Assembly (NCBI GenBank): GCA_045577175.1 | Contig: JAZNHT010000065.1 | Coordinates: 1-18,534, forward strand | Direction of reading: 5' to 3' | Source: SIG701 sp045577175 | Lineage (GTDB): Bacteria; Bacillota; Clostridia; Oscillospirales; CAG-272 | Length of the DNA: 18,534 nucleotides | Shown: piece by piece, positions 16,151-18,534 of the stretch | How positions within the stretch are numbered: position 1 is the first letter of the stretch | How the letters are laid out: the number at the start of each line of letters is the position of its first letter | Notes under the pieces: model-generated | The model's database searches: none | What the model saw: only the letters and a program-made list of their open reading frames with translations | What the model was told of the DNA's origin: nothing | Position numbers and translations under genes: made by a program

Positions 16151-17167
16151 TTAGTTGAGCTCTGCGAAGTACTTGATCGTCCGAACCATCTGAGAGGTGT
16201 AGGAGTTCTCGTTGTCGTACCAGGAAACAACCTGTACCTGATAGGTGTCGTCGTCGATCTTTGCAACCATCGTCTGGGTAGCATCGAACAGAGAACCGTA
16301 ACGGATGCCGATAACGTCGGAGGAAACGATCTCGTCGGTATTGTAGCCGAAGGACTCGGTAGCGGCAGCCTTCATAGCAGCGTTGATGCTGTCCTTGGTA
16401 ACGTCCTTGCCCTTAACAACGGCGATGAGGATAGTGGTGGAGCCGGTGCAGGTGGGAACGCGCTGAGCTGCGCCGATGAGCTTGCCGTTCAGCTCCGGAA
16501 TAACGAGACCGATAGCCTTTGCAGCACCGGTGGAGTTCGGAACGATGTTCTGAGCACCTGCACGAGCGCGGCGGAGGTCACCCTTTCTGTGGGGACCGTC
16601 AAGGATCATCTGGTCGCCGGTGTAAGCATGAACGGTGGTCATGATACCGGACTGGATTGCATATGCATCGTTCAAAGCCTTAGCCATGGGAGCGAGGCAG
16701 TTGGTGGTGCAGGATGCAGCGGAGATGATCTGGTCATCCTTGGTGAGGGTGTTGTGGTTTACGTTGTAAACGATGGTCTTGAGGTCGTTGCCTGCGGGAG
16801 CGGAGATAACAACCTTCTTGGCACCTGCGTTGATGTGTGCCATGGACTTGTCCTTGGAGCAGTAGAAGCCGGTGCACTCGAGAACTACGTCAACGCCAAG
16901 CTCGCCCCACGGGCAGTTTACAGCGTCCTTCTCGGCGTAGATCTTCAGAGTCTTACCGTCAACGGTGATGGTACCTGCCTCGTCGTCAGCGGTAACATCG
17001 TGCTCGTAGCGACCCTGAGCGGTATCGTACTTGAGCAGGTGTGCGAGCATCTTGGGGCTGGTGAGGTCGTTGATAGCAACTACTTCGTAACCCTCTGCAC
17101 CGAACATCTGACGGAAAGCCAGACGGCCGATACGGCCAAAGCCGTTAATAGCAACTTTAACAGACAT
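16151..17167 (-). CDS. gap: Glyceraldehyde-3-phosphate dehydrogenase, NAD-type
   Basis: This cytosolic glycolytic enzyme converts glyceraldehyde 3-phosphate to 1,3-bisphosphoglycerate using NAD and phosphate. The 338-residue protein has the nucleotide-binding NGFGRIGR (8-15), Asp34 in INDLT (favouring NAD over NADP), and the catalytic segment SAASCTTNCLAP with Cys153. The C-terminal VSWYDNENSYTSQMV is also typical. I chose ATG 17165-17167 (MSVKVAING) because the upstream ATG at 17182 contains the ribosome binding site TGGAGGA. It is transcribed alone, with its own promoter and terminator, and its codon use looks like that of a highly expressed gene. Confidence 0.98.
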   Translation of the reverse strand: MSVKVAINGFGRIGRLAFRQMFGAEGYEVVAINDLTSPKMLAHLLKYDTAQGRYEHDVTADDEAGTITVDGKTLKIYAEKDAVNCPWGELGVDVVLECTGFYCSKDKSMAHINAGAKKVVISAPAGNDLKTIVYNVNHNTLTKDDQIISAASCTTNCLAPMAKALNDAYAIQSGIMTTVHAYTGDQMILDGPHRKGDLRRARAGAQNIVPNSTGAAKAIGLVIPELNGKLIGAAQRVPTCTGSTTILIAVVKGKDVTKDSINAAMKAAATESFGYNTDEIVSSDVIGIRYGSLFDATQTMVAKIDDDTYQVQVVSWYDNENSYTSQMVRTIKYFAELN

Positions 17168-17244
17168 GATGAAATCCTCCAAAAATATATTGATTTTTTA
17201 TTGGGAACAACGTAAGGAAGCGATTCACACGTTTCCGATTATAT

Positions 17245-17273
17245 ATTTTATATCAAAACCGAGGAATATACAA
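17245..17273 (-). promoter_or_regulatory. Sigma-A-type promoter of gap
   Basis: On the minus strand TTGTAT (17273-17268) and TAAAAT (17250-17245) are separated by 17 bases. The leader is about 70 bases. The 328-base region 17168-17495 holds this promoter, the divergent rpsF promoter and the rpsF leader; I see no gene in it. Confidence 0.65.
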
Positions 17274-17376
17274 GCCTTTTTTTCAAAATTATCATAATTT
17301 TAACATTTTCACAAAAAACGGGGCACCGAGGGGCGTTTTTTCTTCTATTCTATAGAGGATTTATGTAAGAAATCCC

Positions 17377-17405
17377 TTGACACGGAAGGAAAAGCGTGGT
17401 ATAAT
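17377..17405 (+). promoter_or_regulatory. Perfect sigma-A consensus promoter of rpsF-ssb-rpsR
   Basis: TTGACA (17377-17382) and TATAAT (17400-17405) are spaced by exactly 17 bases, with T-rich DNA upstream. Initiation near 17412 gives a leader of about 84 bases. It points away from gap. Confidence 0.92.
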
Positions 17406-17415
17406 ATTTTGCTGA

Positions 17416-17469
17416 ACGGACTCCTTTCGGCGTCCGTCTCTCTGCCGCCGAAAATCTTATATCGGCGGT
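17416..17469 (+). promoter_or_regulatory. Structured rpsF leader, candidate S6:S18 autoregulatory site
   Basis: Two hairpins fit in the leader: ACGGAC/GTCCGT (17416-17421 with 17432-17437) and GCCGCCGA/TCGGCGGT (17444-17451 with 17462-17469). GGACT (17418-17422) could instead pair with AGTCC (17474-17478), giving an alternative fold just before the ribosome binding site. Many bacteria have an rpsF leader bound by the S6:S18 complex through a CCG-containing element; CCG occurs here, but I have not matched the consensus structure. Confidence 0.45.
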
Positions 17470-17495
17470 CTGAAGTCCATAGGGAGGTGTAAATC

Positions 17496-17807
17496 ATGGA
17501 AAAGTTCAACTCGTATGAGGTCCTGTTCATCGTTGACGCCACGCTTGCAGAAGATGCAGTCAAGGCGCTCGTTGAGAAGTTCACGACTCTCATCGCCGAG
17601 AACAGCAAGTCTTCCGAGGTTAACGAGTGGGGCAAGCGTCGTCTTGCATACCCGATCGATGACAAAGAAGACGGCTACTACGTTCTCGTCAACTTCGAGG
17701 CAAAAGGCGATTTCCCGGCTGAGCTTGAGCGTGTCTTCGGTATCACCGACGGCATCATGCGCTCGCTCGTCATCCGCCACGAAGATGCAAAGAAGGCTGA
17801 GGCATAA
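17496..17807 (+). CDS. rpsF: 30S ribosomal protein S6
   Basis: S6 binds the central domain of 16S rRNA as a dimer with S18 during assembly of the small subunit platform. The 103-residue protein begins MEKFNSYEVLFIVDATL and has the family core: KRRLAYPIDDKEDGYYVLVNF (47-67) and an acidic/basic C-terminal tail. The start ATG follows AGGGAGGTG at ideal spacing. It is the first gene of rpsF-ssb-rpsR and lies behind a consensus promoter. Confidence 0.97.
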   Translation: MEKFNSYEVLFIVDATLAEDAVKALVEKFTTLIAENSKSSEVNEWGKRRLAYPIDDKEDGYYVLVNFEAKGDFPAELERVFGITDGIMRSLVIRHEDAKKAEA

Positions 17808-17810
17808 GCT

Positions 17811-18278
17811 ATGGCTAACTTCAACTTCAACAAGGTCATCCTCGGCGGCCGTCTCACGGCGGATCCCGAGCTGAAGACCACGCCCTCCGGCGTATCCGTT
17901 ACTTCGTTCTCGATCGCGGTCAACCGCGCATACCGTCCGAAGAACGGCGAAGAAGCGCAGGCTGACTTCATCAACGTCACTGCGTGGAGATCGACCGCAG
18001 AGTTCATCACGCGCTATTTCCGCAAGGCAAGCTCCATCTGCGTCGTCGGATCGATCCAGACGCGCTCCTGGACTGACCAGCAGGGACAGAAGCGTTATGC
18101 CACCGAAGTCGTTGCAGACGAAGCATTCTTCGTCGATGCGAAATCCGAGAGTCCCGCCGGTGCATCTGCCGGCACCGCTTACATGCCCGAGAACTACGGC
18201 GCACCGTCCTTTGCATCCGCACAGGCAGGTCCCGCAAAGTTTGAGGAAGTGGCAAGCGACGAAGAGCTGCCCTTCTGA
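17811..18278 (+). CDS. ssb: Single-stranded DNA-binding protein
   Basis: SSB coats single-stranded DNA in replication, repair and recombination and recruits partners through its C-terminus. The 155-residue protein has the OB fold (about 1-108, with NKVILGGRLTADPELKTTPSG near the start), a low-complexity Ala/Pro/Gly linker (about 118-148) and the conserved acidic tip DEELPF. It starts 3 bases after the rpsF stop, with only a weak GAGG site inside the end of rpsF, so translation is probably coupled. Its place between S6 and S18 is the normal Firmicutes order. Confidence 0.96.
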   Translation: MANFNFNKVILGGRLTADPELKTTPSGVSVTSFSIAVNRAYRPKNGEEAQADFINVTAWRSTAEFITRYFRKASSICVVGSIQTRSWTDQQGQKRYATEVVADEAFFVDAKSESPAGASAGTAYMPENYGAPSFASAQAGPAKFEEVASDEELPF

Positions 18279-18319
18279 TCGCGGCAGCACACTGAATTTT
18301 TACAGGAGGTCTCATAAGC

Positions 18320-18534
18320 ATGGATATGGAAAGAAACGAAGCCGTTGCAGCTGAGGAAGTTGCAGCAGAGGCTACCGAAACCAGACCGGCTGCAGACGCC
18401 GCACAGCGTCCCGCACGTCCGATGAACCGCAGAAGAAAGAAAGTCTGCGCGTTCTGCGCTGACAAGATCGATGACATCGATTACAAGGATACGATCCGTC
18501 TGAAGAAGTTCGTCTCCGAGAGAGCGAAGATTCT
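18320..18534 (+). CDS. rpsR: 30S ribosomal protein S18, C-terminus cut by window edge
   Basis: S18 pairs with S6 on the 30S platform. The start ATG 18320-18322 follows CAGGAGGT. The first 34 residues are an unusual Ala/Glu-rich acidic extension (MDMERNEAVAAEEVAAEATE). The canonical S18 start region begins at MNRRRKKVCAFCADK (from residue 35), and no ribosome binding site precedes the ATG at 18422, so the extension is probably real. The CxxC (C44, C47) suggests the zinc-binding form of S18. The frame continues off the right edge after IDYKDTIRLKKFVSERAKI. Confidence 0.93.
   Translation, partial: MDMERNEAVAAEEVAAEATETRPAADAAQRPARPMNRRRKKVCAFCADKIDDIDYKDTIRLKKFVSERAKI

Noticed and set aside
17313..17346. 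AAAAAACG/CGTTTTTT inverted ends upstream of the rpsF promoter as a terminator
   Set aside because: The central bases are G-rich on one strand and cannot form a GC stem; the symmetry is limited to A/T runs.

Overview
The window looks like chromosomal DNA of a low-to-moderate-GC Gram-positive bacterium, most likely a member of class Clostridia (Bacillota). The evidence is the gene order hrcA-grpE-dnaK-dnaJ-prmA behind a CIRCE operator, an ftsE-ftsX-M23 peptidase-S41 protease-greA-lysS cluster, an rpsF-ssb-rpsR operon, a CdaR/PucR-type regulator, strong GGAGG ribosome binding sites, and a surface protein ending in a clostridial-style SPxTG sorting signal. Nothing here fixes the genus.

Layout. 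Nearly everything from 1 to 17167 is on the minus strand, so transcription runs right to left. At 1-386 is the start of an AT-richer accessory gene that runs off the left edge. Behind it lies a 278-base region with four copies of a 9-bp direct repeat and a terminator-like hairpin directly before the gene. This looks like the edge of a mobile or accessory element lying against the 3' end of lysS. From 665 to 6933 is a tightly packed cluster, in transcription order ftsE, ftsX, a secreted coiled-coil M23 peptidase, a PDZ-containing S41 protease, greA and lysS. It combines division-linked peptidoglycan hydrolysis with transcript cleavage and lysyl-tRNA synthesis. From 7117 to 8202 is a CdaR/PucR-like regulator with its own promoter. 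From 8399 to about 8845 is a small four-helix membrane protein of unknown function behind a perfect sigma-A consensus promoter.

From 9187 to 15060 is the heat-shock operon hrcA-grpE-dnaK-dnaJ-prmA. It has one promoter, one CIRCE site (HrcA autoregulation) and a strong terminator after prmA. From 15190 to 16002 is a secreted, probably sortase-anchored protein with its own promoter and terminator. From 16151 to 17167 is gap (glycolytic GAPDH), also a single-gene unit. Divergent from it, on the plus strand, a perfect consensus promoter drives rpsF-ssb-rpsR, whose leader can fold into hairpins compatible with S6:S18 autoregulation; rpsR runs off the right edge.

Most of the window is conserved housekeeping DNA, and I found no clear new multi-gene system. 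The items most worth a second look are the left-edge element with its iteron-like repeats and attenuator-like leader, the coupling of FtsEX, a hydrolase and a Ctp protease in one operon, the orphan membrane protein with an ambiguous start, the SPxTG surface protein, and a large unexplained stem-loop upstream of ftsE.
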